A stretch of 64,000 nucleotides of DNA from an uncultured Rhodopila sp. (GTDB lineage Bacteria > Pseudomonadota > Alphaproteobacteria > Acetobacterales > Acetobacteraceae): assembly GCA_903932145.1 (NCBI GenBank), contig CAIZFE010000042.1:62001-126000 (forward strand). The letters are read 5' to 3'. The position numbers and the translations under genes were made by a program. Of the stretch, positions 45,032 through 53,987 are shown in pieces; positions within the stretch are counted from its first letter, which is position 1, and every line of letters begins with the position of its first letter. The notes beneath the pieces are model-generated. The model was given only the letters and a program-made list of their open reading frames with translations. It was not told the origin of the DNA and did not search any database.

Positions 45032-45357
45032 AACATGGGCTTACCGCATGACAGCCCTGCCACGGATCACGCGGTGCTGACGGTCAATGCCGACGAGGCG
45101 CCCGAGGCGCCGTACCGCAGCAGGTACCGCTGCCCATCCGTCCGGCATGGTTAGGCGCCCGGGCGGGCGCAATGTCGCCTGCATCGTTGGTCGACGTGGG
45201 TAGTCACCTCTGATTTTTGGCGCGTCGCCCGGACGCGCCACCTGCCTGCGACGGCAACCTAAAGCCGAAACGCAACCCGCTACGGATCGCACCGGGCGGT
45301 TTTTGGACAACCAGCAGATCGATACCGACCGCGTTTCGCGCGCGCCGGAAGCGATTC
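45032..45357. other. Intergenic stretch without recognised gene
   Basis: A frame of 89 codons on the minus strand lies here but its composition (Arg/Pro-rich, no fold) reads as chance. No RNA or repeat was recognised. Confidence 0.35.
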
Positions 45358-45816
45358 CTAACGCCAGGTAATCACGGCTGCCCGGTCGGGCGGAATACCG
45401 GGGACCGGTTCAGCCTCCCCCACCGCCACGATCTGCAATTTGTCCGCCGGAACGCCGCGGTCAACCAGGGCGTGCTTTACTGTCTCCGCCCGGCGGGCCG
45501 ACAACAGGATGTTCCTGTATTCATCGCCGGTCTTGTCCGTGTGGCCGGACACGATCATGACCTCGGGCCCGGCCTGCCGGTACAGCCGCGCCGCGCCGTC
45601 CAATTGGCCCCGGGCGTCAGATGACAGCGCTGCCGAGTCATTGTTGAAGGCGATGGTCACCGATTCATCGGACGCCTTGGGCTTCGCCGGCGCGGTGGAT
45701 GCGCTGGTGGGCGCGAGCTGAGCATTGGTCGCGGATGGCGGGGGTGCCTGCGGCGCGGAACAAGAAACTGCCAGCGATCCGGCACAGAGCAGAGTGATCG
45801 CAGCGTGCATTTTCAT
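45358..45816 (-). CDS. OmpA-domain lipoprotein
   Basis: A 152-residue lipoprotein: signal peptide ending in a lipobox (LAVSC), a Pro/Ser/Ala linker, and a C-terminal OmpA/Pal-like domain. That domain has VTIAFNNDSAALSSDARGQL, VMIVSGHTDKTGDEYRNILL, and SARRAETVKHALVDRGVPAD. The Asp and Arg that bind peptidoglycan are in the HTDKTGDEY and LSARRAE segments. The ATG at 45816 has GGAGG five bases upstream. It may bind peptidoglycan but its linker and position differ from Pal. Confidence 0.85.
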   Translation of the reverse strand: MKMHAAITLLCAGSLAVSCSAPQAPPPSATNAQLAPTSASTAPAKPKASDESVTIAFNNDSAALSSDARGQLDGAARLYRQAGPEVMIVSGHTDKTGDEYRNILLSARRAETVKHALVDRGVPADKLQIVAVGEAEPVPGIPPDRAAVITWR

Positions 45817-45918
45817 GGAGGCCTCCATCTTCACTGTGGAAACACCGAAAGGCGCGGACACGACATCTTCGACTTGATGTCGAGGGTGTCCATATGCAAG
45901 CAGGCAAGTCTCTCCCAT

Positions 45919-46848
45919 ATGCGGCCGATGAGAAAAATACTGTTCGCGGGGCTCGCGTTTATTTGCCTGCGGGTTACGCCGGCCCTGGCCGACGCGATGC
46001 GCGGCGACGCGGCCTTTTCGGCCGGCGATTATGCCCTGGCTTACCGGGAGTGGCGGCAGGCCGCCGAGGTCGGGGACGCTTCGGCGATGACGGCGGTCGG
46101 GACTTTATATGACACCGGACACGGCGTGCCGCAGGACTTTGCCATGGCTCTGGCCTGGTATCGCGCCGGGGCGTTCGCGGGCGACAAGCGGGCGATGTTC
46201 AACGCCGGGGCCATGTACGACAGCGGCCGGGGAACCGCGATCGATCGTGCGGAGGCCGTCCAATGGTATCGCAAAGCGGCGGAAAAAGGTGACGGCCGGG
46301 CCGCCTACAACCTGGGTGTCATCTACCGTGATGGCGACGGTGTTCGCCGCGATACGACGGCCGCGATCAAATATTTCCAGGTTGCCGCCGCCGCCGGCCT
46401 CGTCGCTGCCCGCACCAACCTCGCCGCGCTCGGGCGTCCCCTGGCCCCCGAATCCGGCCGGAACCCGCGTCCACGCGCCGCCCCGCCGCCGGCGCCATCG
46501 ACGCCGGACGAACTGGAGGAGATCGCGCGCTTCCAGAAAGCCGCTTTGGCGCGTGCCGCGGTGGATGCGGGGTCATCCAAGGCCGTCTCGACATTGGTCC
46601 CCGTGCTGACCGATGAGGCCGGAAAAGGCAACACCCTGGCGCAATACGACGTGGGATTCATCTATGAACATGGCGTCGGGGTGCCGGCGGACCCGGTCAG
46701 GTCGTACGTCTATTACTTGCGCGCATCCGCTTCGTCCGTCGAAAGCGTCAGGACTGCCGCCCTGAAGGGGGCATCGGACGTCGGTGCGCATTTGACGGAA
46801 GGGCAGCACGCATCCGCCCGCGACATGCTAATCGATAACCAGCCGTAA
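45919..46848 (+). CDS. Sel1-like repeat protein, secreted
   Basis: A 309-residue protein with a signal peptide (MRKILFAGLAFICLRVTPALA). Tandem Sel1 repeats follow: DYALAYREWRQAAEVGDASA, VGTLYDTGHGVPQDFAMALA, NAGAMYDSGRGTAIDRAEAV, NLGVIYRDGDGVRRDTTAAI. A further repeat near the end reads QYDVGFIYEHGVGVPADPVR. A Pro-rich linker separates the blocks. ATGs at 45919 and 45928 are both possible. Divergent from the OmpA-domain lipoprotein (102 bp) and convergent with the ATPase. Confidence 0.85.
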   Translation: MRPMRKILFAGLAFICLRVTPALADAMRGDAAFSAGDYALAYREWRQAAEVGDASAMTAVGTLYDTGHGVPQDFAMALAWYRAGAFAGDKRAMFNAGAMYDSGRGTAIDRAEAVQWYRKAAEKGDGRAAYNLGVIYRDGDGVRRDTTAAIKYFQVAAAAGLVAARTNLAALGRPLAPESGRNPRPRAAPPPAPSTPDELEEIARFQKAALARAAVDAGSSKAVSTLVPVLTDEAGKGNTLAQYDVGFIYEHGVGVPADPVRSYVYYLRASASSVESVRTAALKGASDVGAHLTEGQHASARDMLIDNQP

Positions 46849-46867
46849 GGCTCGATCCGGGTAGTCT

Positions 46868-48514
46868 TCAGGGCCGTGACGAGCGCGGGGTCCCGTGTCG
46901 CCCGCCACGATCGGGCAACGCCAGCGCCGCGTGCGCCGCAGTAGCGCCATCCGGGGCGCCGGCCATGCTCAGCGGAGCCGTGTCCGCATTCCCCCGCCTC
47001 GCCGCCGCATTGAACATCTCCCTGGCGTCCGCGATCTGGCCAATTTGTAGCAGGACCTTGGCCACCGCCAACAGACGCGCCGCCGCCGCCGGATCGGCCG
47101 GCCGTGCCGCGGCGCCATCCGGGTCATCGCCCGTAATGGGCGGGCGCAAGGCATCCGGAGCGGCCGCTTCCGGGCGAAGGTTCAGTGTCAGGTTGGGGAG
47201 GACCATTCGGATCGCCCCGTCACCCCCGGGACCAGCGGCCATCATCGTGGTGGTTTCGATCGCCGGGATCGTCAATATCAGAGGGGCAACGTCGATGCCG
47301 GTGGCCGCCGGCCGCAACCGAACCGCGGTCTGACGCGCCAATGAAGCCGCTCGCGGCAGATCCAGCGCGGCCGCATATCGGTCAAGCCTCAACGCCGAGG
47401 CTTCCCCGAAGGCACGTACCCGCCCGAGCGCCCCGGTGTCCAAGACCCACACAAGGGCCGCTATCGCCAGCGCTGCCAACGCCAGATCACGGCAGGCTCG
47501 CATCAGTTTGGCCCGCTTCGCCCGGGCGATCACCTCCGGTGCGGTTGGCCGCAACAGAACATCCCAGGCCGAGGACGCCTGACCCGTGGTGGCCAGGCCA
47601 TTCCGCGAGATAACCGCGCCGGTTGGGCACATCGTTTCCCCGCCGTCATGGCCCTCCGCCGCGGCCGGTCCGGGAGCCGCCGGCGGTGACGTCTCGGTCG
47701 AAGGCTTTGATGCGATGGCCCCTTGAGCGCCCGCGCCGGCGACCTCAGAGCCCGCCAACACCGCGGGATCGTCAGGTGATCTGAAGGCCGGCACCGCAAC
47801 CGCCCGCTGTGGCGGCGGTACCATCTGGTGAGCCGTGGCATCCACGCTCAGACTTTTGTTTGCCTGCTCGACGTGCTCCTCGGCGATCTGGGGCGTGCCG
47901 GCAATACGGGCAATCTGCATGGTGCGTAGGTAAAGCGCGTCCAGCACACCGGGCCGACCGGCGCTGAATCTCTCCAGCGCCAACAAAGCCCGCGGTGTGA
48001 TAGCATCCTCCGGGAGACCGAAACCGGTGCGGCGGGCTTCGAGCAGAGTCCGGATGTCGCGCGGCGCCATCGGGCGGATTCGCACGACCCGCACATCCGG
48101 ATGTAACCGCTCGACGTCCTCGAGCAGGCCCGGGCGTATCGCGATCACACGCTGTCCGTCGAAAGCCAATTCGTCATCGAGCCGCCGTAACCCCGCGCTA
48201 TCGACGGCGTCCACCAGATCCAACGTCGTAACCGGATCGCGTGGCTGCCCCGGCCGCCGGAGACCGGCGCGCCGGTTGGGCACCATCGGGGCACGGGCGA
48301 AAGCGGTCAGTGTAAACGTCTTCCCCGATCCGGCGGGGCCGACCAGCGCAATCAGACCCGATCCGGGTTCGGTGGCATCAGGACCCGCCAGACGTTGATC
48401 CCGTCCTCCCGGGGGCGGCGCGGCCAGCAAGCTGGCAAGTTCAACACACGTCTCCATCCAGGCATTGAAATTGACCGGAGGCAGCGCGCGCGGCAAAACG
48501 ACTGAGATGTTCAT
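46868..48514 (-). CDS. P-loop ATPase with one membrane segment and Ala-rich periplasmic tail
   Basis: A 548-residue protein. The N-terminal ATPase has Walker A LVGPAGSGKTFTLTAFAR at about residues 55-72, ERLHPDVRVVRIRPMAPRDI and FSAGRPGVLDALYL, an ExeA/AAA-like order. After a Pro/Ala/Ser linker comes a membrane segment (about 345-365, DLALAALAIAALVWVLDTGA), then an Ala-rich part ending in a TPR-like helix pair (ARLLAVAKVLLQIGQIADAR followed by EMFNAAARRGNADTA). The ATPase plus single membrane helix plus repeat tail recalls ExeA/GspA, but it has no peptidoglycan-binding domain that I can see. No known name. Confidence 0.55.
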   Translation of the reverse strand: MNISVVLPRALPPVNFNAWMETCVELASLLAAPPPGGRDQRLAGPDATEPGSGLIALVGPAGSGKTFTLTAFARAPMVPNRRAGLRRPGQPRDPVTTLDLVDAVDSAGLRRLDDELAFDGQRVIAIRPGLLEDVERLHPDVRVVRIRPMAPRDIRTLLEARRTGFGLPEDAITPRALLALERFSAGRPGVLDALYLRTMQIARIAGTPQIAEEHVEQANKSLSVDATAHQMVPPPQRAVAVPAFRSPDDPAVLAGSEVAGAGAQGAIASKPSTETSPPAAPGPAAAEGHDGGETMCPTGAVISRNGLATTGQASSAWDVLLRPTAPEVIARAKRAKLMRACRDLALAALAIAALVWVLDTGALGRVRAFGEASALRLDRYAAALDLPRAASLARQTAVRLRPAATGIDVAPLILTIPAIETTTMMAAGPGGDGAIRMVLPNLTLNLRPEAAAPDALRPPITGDDPDGAAARPADPAAAARLLAVAKVLLQIGQIADAREMFNAAARRGNADTAPLSMAGAPDGATAAHAALALPDRGGRHGTPRSSRP

Positions 48515-48830
48515 GCTACCCCACGTCCATTTTGCCGGGTCAACAGAGCCGTGACCGCCGATCGTTGCGTGATTACACAGTCTGATCGCGCAAAATGCTG
48601 CCTGAAGCCACGAGCCATTGTGCCCGGCATCGAAATCAAATCACCGAGAGCGCACCGTAGGAACCCGCGCCCGCATGTGTCAAGTTAAACCCGGCATTTC
48701 CGAAATATTACAAAGTAACTGGTGGAAGGATAAATTCATAACTGTCAGAAAAAGCAATTTGTGATGAGTTGTAATTAGAATAGTAGTGCAGCGACTTCTC
48801 GGCTCAGGCCATGCTTCATCCAATATCCGA
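48515..48830. other. AT-richer intergenic stretch
   Basis: About 315 bp with lower GC than the flanks. No gene recognised. It presumably contains the promoter of the ATPase gene on the minus strand and the end of the threonylcarbamoyl-AMP synthase transcript. Confidence 0.4.
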
Positions 48831-49802
48831 TCAACCCCGCGGCGCCGCCGCGCGTTGCAACCGATCGTTCACCGCCAGGCCGAGTCCCTGATCCGGGATC
48901 GGCATCACCGCGATAGACCGCGCACCCAGCCGGCCCCCTTCGGCATCCAGCCAGCGCAGTCCCTCGAACAGCCGGACGGCGGCTTCGGTCGTGTCGCCCG
49001 ATGCACTGAGCTGGAAGCAACAGACAGAACGCGCAAGCGGCGCGCCGAATGCCAGCAACGCCTCGTGATCGGCGACCGACCCGGCGTTCAGGCGCACCGG
49101 CAGGTCGGGCGCGTAGTGCGACTCCAGCATACCGGGCGAACGCAAGCCCCCCGAAGCGGCAGGCGGGGCGCCGCGCTGAATGGGCCCGAGGCGCGCCTCC
49201 AGGTCCTCGACCGAAACGCCGCCGGGTCGCAGCAGAATGGGTTCCGGCCCGCTCAGGTCCAGAACGGTGGATTCCACCCCGACGGTGCATGGCCCGCTAT
49301 CGAGGATCGCGGCGATCCTGCCGCCCAGTTCGTCCAGCACATGTCGGGCCGATGTCGGGCTGACATGGCCAGACCGGTTGGCCGAGGGCGCCGCGATCGG
49401 CCGCCCTGACTGGCGTAATAATGACATTGCCGCCGGATGGTTGGGCACGCGTACCGCCAGCGTGTCCAGGCCGGCGCCGGTCAACAACGCAACGGGGCAA
49501 TCCGGTTGCCGCGGCAACACCAGCGTCAGCGGACCCGGCCAAAAAGCATGCGCCACCATCACAGCTCGGTCATTGGCGATGACATGCCGGAACGCGGCGG
49601 CGGAAGACGGGTAATGACAGATCAGCGGATTGAATCGCGGCCGTCCCTTGGCCTGGAAAATCGCTGCCACCGCCTCGGCGTTGGTTGCATCCGCCCCGAG
49701 CCCGTACACGGTTTCGGTGCCGAACGCGACCAGCTTGCCCTGTCGCAGCAGCTCCGCCGCGCGGGTCACGCCGTCGTCGGTCATTGGCACAATATCGGTC
49801 AT
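48831..49802 (-). CDS. tsaC: L-threonylcarbamoyladenylate synthase (Sua5/YrdC type)
   Basis: Makes threonylcarbamoyl-AMP for the universal t6A37 tRNA modification. The 323-residue product has the YrdC domain (LVAFGTETVYGLGADATNAE, IFQAKGRPRFNPLICHYPS, WPGPLTLVLPRQ, IAAPSANRSGHVSPTSARHV) and a C-terminal Sua5 extension (GMLESHYAPDLPVRLNAG). The start at 49802 is chosen because it gives a normal family N-terminus (TDIVPMTDDGVTRAAELL); an open frame runs further upstream into pepA antisense and is rejected. It diverges from pepA. Confidence 0.93.
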   Translation of the reverse strand: MTDIVPMTDDGVTRAAELLRQGKLVAFGTETVYGLGADATNAEAVAAIFQAKGRPRFNPLICHYPSSAAAFRHVIANDRAVMVAHAFWPGPLTLVLPRQPDCPVALLTGAGLDTLAVRVPNHPAAMSLLRQSGRPIAAPSANRSGHVSPTSARHVLDELGGRIAAILDSGPCTVGVESTVLDLSGPEPILLRPGGVSVEDLEARLGPIQRGAPPAASGGLRSPGMLESHYAPDLPVRLNAGSVADHEALLAFGAPLARSVCCFQLSASGDTTEAAVRLFEGLRWLDAEGGRLGARSIAVMPIPDQGLGLAVNDRLQRAAAPRG

Positions 49803-49893
49803 TGCCGCACCCCATACCGATTCCGCGGGTGCATGGCAAAACCCGAAGAAGCGGTGTACGATCATCGACCGATCGACCGGAGACATCACGCCC

Positions 49894-51375
49894 ATGCTCG
49901 ACATCGCCTTCGCCAAGCCGGCCCTACCGAAATCCGGCGCGCTCGCGCTGTTGATCCATGAGGGCGAGAAGCCCTCCGGCCTCTGGGCGCAACTGGACGA
50001 GGCGACCGGCGGCGCCATCGCCCGCGCGTTCGACGTCGCCGAGTTCAAGGGCGCCAAGGGCAAGAGCTGCCTGATTCTGGCGCCGGGCGCCAACCTGACC
50101 CGCGTTCTGGCGGTCGGACTCGGCAAGCCGGCCGAATTGACACAGAAAATCCTGGAAGAGGCCGGCGGCGCGGTCGCCTCCAACCTGTCGAAAGAGACGA
50201 ATGTTGCCGTCGCCAACAGCGCCCTGACCGCGCAACAGGCCGCCGAGGTCGCTTTGGGTGCGGTCCTGCGCGGCTATCGGTTCGATCGTTACCGCACCAA
50301 GGAGAAGCCCGAGGACAAATCGAAACTGGCCAAGGTAACCGTGCTGACAAGCGAACACACCAAGGCCAAGGCCGCGTGGGAGCCGTTGGACGCGACCGCG
50401 AAAGGCGTGTTCCTGACACGCGATCTGGTCAGCGAGCCGCCCAACGTGCTCGACCCGCCGGAAATGGCCGAACGCTGCCGCAAGCTGTCCGAACTTGGCC
50501 TGAAGGTCGAAATCCTCGGCCCGAAGGAAATGGGCAAGCTGGGATTCGGCGCGTTGCTGGGCGTGTCGCAGGGCAGCGTTAAAGAGCCGCGCATGGTGAT
50601 CATGCACTGGAACGGCGTCAGCGGAAACGGCCGCAAGTCGAAGGAAAAGCCGGTCGTGTTTGTCGGCAAGGGCGTCACGTTCGACACCGGCGGCATCAGC
50701 ATCAAGCCGGCCGGCGGCATGGAGGACATGAAGTGGGATATGGCCGGCGCCGGCACGGTCATTGGGCTGATGGCCGCGCTGGCCGGCCGCAAGGCGAAGG
50801 TCGATGCCATCGGGCTGGTCGGTCTGGTGGAGAACATGCCCTCCGGCAACGCCCAGCGTCCTGGCGACGTGGTCACCAGCTACTCCGGCCAAACCATCGA
50901 GGTAATCAATACCGACGCCGAGGGCCGCCTGGTTCTGGCCGACGTGCTTTGGTATGCGCAGCAGAAATTCGATCCGAAGTTCATGGTCGATCTCGCGACC
51001 TTGACCGGCGCCATCATTATCGGCCTCGGACATGAATACGGCGGTCTGTTCAGTAACGACGATGCGTTGTCGCAGAAACTGACGGCCGCCGGCCAGGTGA
51101 CCGGGGAACGTTTGTGGCGCATGCCGCTGGATGAGGCGTACGACAAGCAAATCCGCTCCGACATCGCCGACATGAAGAATGTCGGCGGCCGTCCGGGCGG
51201 GTCGATCACCGCGGCGCAGTTCGTTCAGCGTTTCGTCAACGGCAAGCCCTGGGCGCATCTGGACATCGCCGGTATGGCCTGGAGCACGAAGGACGCCGCT
51301 GTCACCCCAAAGGGCGCGACCGCGTTCGGCGTGCGGCTGCTCGATCGGCTTGTCGCGGACAATTACGAGAGCTAA
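49894..51375 (+). CDS. pepA: Leucyl aminopeptidase (M17)
   Basis: Cytosolic hexameric aminopeptidase with two metals, 493 residues. The catalytic motif VGKGVTFDTGGISIKP and the metal-binding NTDAEGRLVLADVL are intact, as are LVSEPPNVLDPPEMAERC and GRPGGSITAAQFVQRFV. The ATG at 49894 is chosen with GGAG upstream; the longer frame from 49630 is antisense to the neighbouring gene. It overlaps holC by one base (TAATG), as in many proteobacteria. Confidence 0.96.
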   Translation: MLDIAFAKPALPKSGALALLIHEGEKPSGLWAQLDEATGGAIARAFDVAEFKGAKGKSCLILAPGANLTRVLAVGLGKPAELTQKILEEAGGAVASNLSKETNVAVANSALTAQQAAEVALGAVLRGYRFDRYRTKEKPEDKSKLAKVTVLTSEHTKAKAAWEPLDATAKGVFLTRDLVSEPPNVLDPPEMAERCRKLSELGLKVEILGPKEMGKLGFGALLGVSQGSVKEPRMVIMHWNGVSGNGRKSKEKPVVFVGKGVTFDTGGISIKPAGGMEDMKWDMAGAGTVIGLMAALAGRKAKVDAIGLVGLVENMPSGNAQRPGDVVTSYSGQTIEVINTDAEGRLVLADVLWYAQQKFDPKFMVDLATLTGAIIIGLGHEYGGLFSNDDALSQKLTAAGQVTGERLWRMPLDEAYDKQIRSDIADMKNVGGRPGGSITAAQFVQRFVNGKPWAHLDIAGMAWSTKDAAVTPKGATAFGVRLLDRLVADNYES

Positions 51376-51815
51376 TGACCGAGATCGGCTTCTACCACCT
51401 GACGCGCTCCACTCTGGCGCAGGCGCTGCCGCAGCTTCTGGGTCGTACCCTGGCGGCTGGGCAGCGTGCCCTGGTGGTGGGGGGCAATCCGGCTGGGCTG
51501 GAGGCGCTGAGCATTGCACTGTGGAGCCAGCCAGCTTGGTTGCCGCATGGCCTGACGGCGGACGGCGATCCCGACCTGCAGCCGATCTGGCTCAGTGCCG
51601 AGGATGAGCCACTGAACGGCGCCCGCTTCCTGTTCCTGGTCGAAGGCGCCGGCACCGATCGCCTCGCGGCATTCGATCGGGTGTTCGACCTGTTCGACGG
51701 CAACACCCCGGACGCCGTCGCAGCCGCCCGGTTACGCTGGAAAAAAGCCAAGGATGCCGGTCATACGCTGGCGTACTGGCAGCAGACCGAAACAAGCTGG
51801 CAGAAAAAAGCCTGA
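51375..51815 (+). CDS. holC: DNA polymerase III chi subunit
   Basis: Clamp-loader accessory protein that contacts SSB, 146 residues. It opens MTEIGFYHLTRSTLAQALPQ, then QRALVVGGNPAGLEALSIAL, and ends RLRWKKAKDAGHTLAYWQQT. Its pairing with pepA in one operon is the usual order. The overlap with the pepA stop suggests coupled translation. Confidence 0.93.
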   Translation: MTEIGFYHLTRSTLAQALPQLLGRTLAAGQRALVVGGNPAGLEALSIALWSQPAWLPHGLTADGDPDLQPIWLSAEDEPLNGARFLFLVEGAGTDRLAAFDRVFDLFDGNTPDAVAAARLRWKKAKDAGHTLAYWQQTETSWQKKA

Positions 51816-51837
51816 CGCAGAAACAAACCGGCAGCGG

Positions 51838-52821
51838 TTACCGCTTTTTGACCGCCGGTTTCGCATTCAACCACCATTTTACCGGCTCGGGCTCAACGTC
51901 CGCCACAACCGCCACGGACGGCGGCCGGCCACGCCGAGGCGCGACGGGAACAACCTCTGGTTCCGCAACACCACGCGCGCGGCGCGGTGATTCCGCCCGC
52001 ACAGGCTCGATCCGCACAGGTTCTACCCGAACCGGCTCGCGGGCGGGATTCTGAGCGGCTTCCGTCAACGCCTCCACGAGTTCTTCGGCGGCGTCGCGCG
52101 CGGCCTCGGCGATCCGCAATGCCTTCTCCGCGGCCTTGCGGGCATGGCGCTCTTCGGCGAGCAGCGTCTGCAAGGTGTGCGCCTGCTCTTCCGCGTGGCG
52201 TGCCTCCTCCAGCGCTTCCGCGAGCTGCTCCTCGCGCGCCTCTGCATTGGCGCGCACCTCGCCGATCGATTCGCGTTCGCGTCGCAAAGCCTCGATTGCC
52301 TCGTTCTTCGCGAGTTCCGCGTGGCCGATTTTCGTTTGCAGGTCGCGCACCGCGAACTGGGCGTCCGCCAGCGACCGCTCGGCTTTTTCGCGCGCCGCGG
52401 TTTCCGCGGCCAGGGCCGCTTCGGTGCGTTGCAGACGGCTGCTGGTAGGCGCGGCCGGCGCCGCCGCGCTGCGATAGGCCGGTTGTTGTTCAAAGCCGGG
52501 TTCGCGCCGCAGCACTGTCACCGGAATGTCGCCATCCTGAACAAAGCGCCGGCGATGCAATCCGCCGTTGCCGCCACCGCCGCCGCCGCCACCGCCGAAC
52601 ACACCGCCCATGCGGTTCGGCTCCATGCGCTCCAGTTCCTTGTGGTTGCGCGACGTTTCGCCGAGTAGGCCAAGGGCGCGACGCATCTGGGATTCAGCGG
52701 CATCGGCCGGTCCTGAATCGCCCGGCATGCCGGGATCCGGCGCCCGAGCCAGTCTTTCTTGCTGCGTTTCAGCGGGTTGATTATCAAGGCGCAGTTTCAG
52801 ATTTTCAGACAATTCCATCAC
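51838..52821 (-). CDS. Coiled-coil protein with polyglycine and AT-hook-like motif
   Basis: A 327-residue protein of unknown family. Order: polar N-terminus; a run of glycines (about residues 76-84) before HRRRFVQDGDIPVTVLRREP; a long Ala/Glu/Arg coiled coil (about 130-265); Val/Pro/Glu repeats (REPVRVEPVRIEPVRAE); then PRRGRPPS, an AT-hook-like motif; and a last conserved-looking VKWWLNAKPAVKKR. The final basic segments could bind DNA. It is convergent with holC (22 bp between stops). It could be a nucleoid- or cytoskeleton-related protein; no name is given. Confidence 0.6.
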   Translation of the reverse strand: MMELSENLKLRLDNQPAETQQERLARAPDPGMPGDSGPADAAESQMRRALGLLGETSRNHKELERMEPNRMGGVFGGGGGGGGGNGGLHRRRFVQDGDIPVTVLRREPGFEQQPAYRSAAAPAAPTSSRLQRTEAALAAETAAREKAERSLADAQFAVRDLQTKIGHAELAKNEAIEALRRERESIGEVRANAEAREEQLAEALEEARHAEEQAHTLQTLLAEERHARKAAEKALRIAEAARDAAEELVEALTEAAQNPAREPVRVEPVRIEPVRAESPRRARGVAEPEVVPVAPRRGRPPSVAVVADVEPEPVKWWLNAKPAVKKR

Positions 52822-53175
52822 CTGGGGATTGGGAGTGGGAGGACATCGTCAGGCGAACGCATTCCAGGGGCCAATGGTGGCCTCGGTGGATGCATGGGCT
52901 TGCCGCGTAACCCTCACTCGGTCGGTTCTTCCTTGGAAGTGCGTGCCAAAAGGCATATTTTTGTAGTGATCTTCCCGTCTCGGGTATGGCCGCGCGAGCT
53001 GAAATATGTCCCGGCGTTAAACCTTGTCCGATTCGCAACGCATCACACCGCTTATTTATGGGCAGATACTAACAATAGCAAGTGATCTGTTGCTTTAAAG
53101 CTTATTCATCATTCGCGGGGCAGGTAGCATCGGTCTACGCGACGCTGGTTGCGCTTTTCAAAAGGGGTGGCTTCA
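52822..53175. other. Intergenic stretch before the receiver gene
   Basis: About 350 bp between divergent genes. It contains the promoters of the coiled-coil gene and of the receiver gene, but no clear operator. No gene is recognised in it. Confidence 0.4.
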
Positions 53176-53547
53176 ATGGAGCGGGGCAATGGGAACATCG
53201 TGGCCGTCATTGACGATGATAATGACGTGGGGGCCGTTCTCGGCCGTCTGCTGGAAACGATGGGCTATCAGGTAGAGATATTCACGTCCGCCCTGGAGTT
53301 CTTGTCCAGTGCGCGGACGGATCGACTGGCCTGTCTGATCGTGGACCAGAACATGCCGCGCATGACGGGGCTTGAGATGATCGAAAAATTGTCCGAACAA
53401 GGTGTCAGTATCCCGACCTTGTTGATCACCGGCGTCTATGATTCGGCCGTTGACCGCAGGGCATCGGAACTTGGGGTCATGACGGTATTGGAGAAACCAA
53501 TGTCGCACCGTGACCTTCTGCGGTTTGTTTCTGTGTCGGTAGGCTAG
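53176..53547 (+). CDS. Stand-alone response-regulator receiver protein
   Basis: A 123-residue single-domain receiver. Phosphoacceptor site: acidic pocket VIDDDNDVG, phospho-Asp in LIVDQNMPRMTGLE, Thr in LLITGVYDS, and the conserved Lys in VLEKPMSHRDLL. The sequence is closest in style to FixJ/CheY-like receivers (VDQNMPRMTGLEM) but has no output domain. The ATG at 53176 follows AAAGGGGTGG and is preferred over an upstream start. No histidine kinase is in the window. Confidence 0.92.
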   Translation: MERGNGNIVAVIDDDNDVGAVLGRLLETMGYQVEIFTSALEFLSSARTDRLACLIVDQNMPRMTGLEMIEKLSEQGVSIPTLLITGVYDSAVDRRASELGVMTVLEKPMSHRDLLRFVSVSVG

Positions 53548-53844
53548 AGCGTGATAGTCCGCGGTTGCGCCCGTCTCAGACGTAAAATACGCCTTGAAAC
53601 AAACAGTTAGGCTATAATCGGACACAGGATGGGTTGCGCCATCACGTCGCAATAACGAGGCTACGGGTGTTGACTATGGATAGGGCCGGATGCCCGGGGT
53701 AACGCGATTATGCGGATGCTCCCTGGGGAACGGTCCATTCCAACAGGCCTTTCAGGGGCCGGCTGAAGGAATCGATCCGTCTGATACCTTTTCGTAAACA
53801 GACCTAATACCAGCGGCCCTAAGTTTCGACTGGTCGGCCCAAAC
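53548..53844. other. Intergenic stretch before the palindromic element
   Basis: No gene recognised between the receiver stop and the palindrome. Together with the palindrome it separates two convergent genes. Confidence 0.35.
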
Positions 53845-53932
53845 CCGTCATGGCGGGCGAAGGCCCGCCATCCACGGCTTGCTGTGAAAGCCAGGAAAGG
53901 CGTGGATGGCAGGCCTTCGCCTGCCATGACGG
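53845..53932. repeat. Palindromic element with nested hairpins
   Basis: Left arm 53845-53876 and right arm 53901-53932 are 32-bp inverse copies with two mismatches. Each arm is itself a hairpin: TGGCGGGC-GAAG-GCCCGCCA on the left and TGGCAGGC-CTTC-GCCTGCCA on the right. The two substitutions are paired, so both local stems stay perfect. The sequence around it (CATCCACGGCTT, CGTGGATGG) is not coding. It differs in core from the other elements. Confidence 0.85.
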
Positions 53933-53987
53933 CGAGGAGTTGTGACTTAGGCCCATTGGTATAATGCCCATCGGTCTGTTGCCCGGG

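Noticed and set aside
45041-45310. 89-aa minus-strand frame before the OmpA-domain lipoprotein
   Set aside because: Arg/Pro-rich with no fold or ribosome-binding site; reads as chance in GC-rich DNA.
45358-45816. Naming the OmpA-domain lipoprotein as Pal
   Set aside because: The domain fits, but it is not with tolB and its linker and position differ, so only the domain is named.
49803-50216. N-terminal extension of the threonylcarbamoyl-AMP synthase frame
   Set aside because: It is antisense to the pepA start and does not resemble the family; the start at 49802 fits.
49924-51519. 531-aa minus-strand frame opposite pepA
   Set aside because: Shadow of pepA; sequence has no fold features and pepA motifs are complete.
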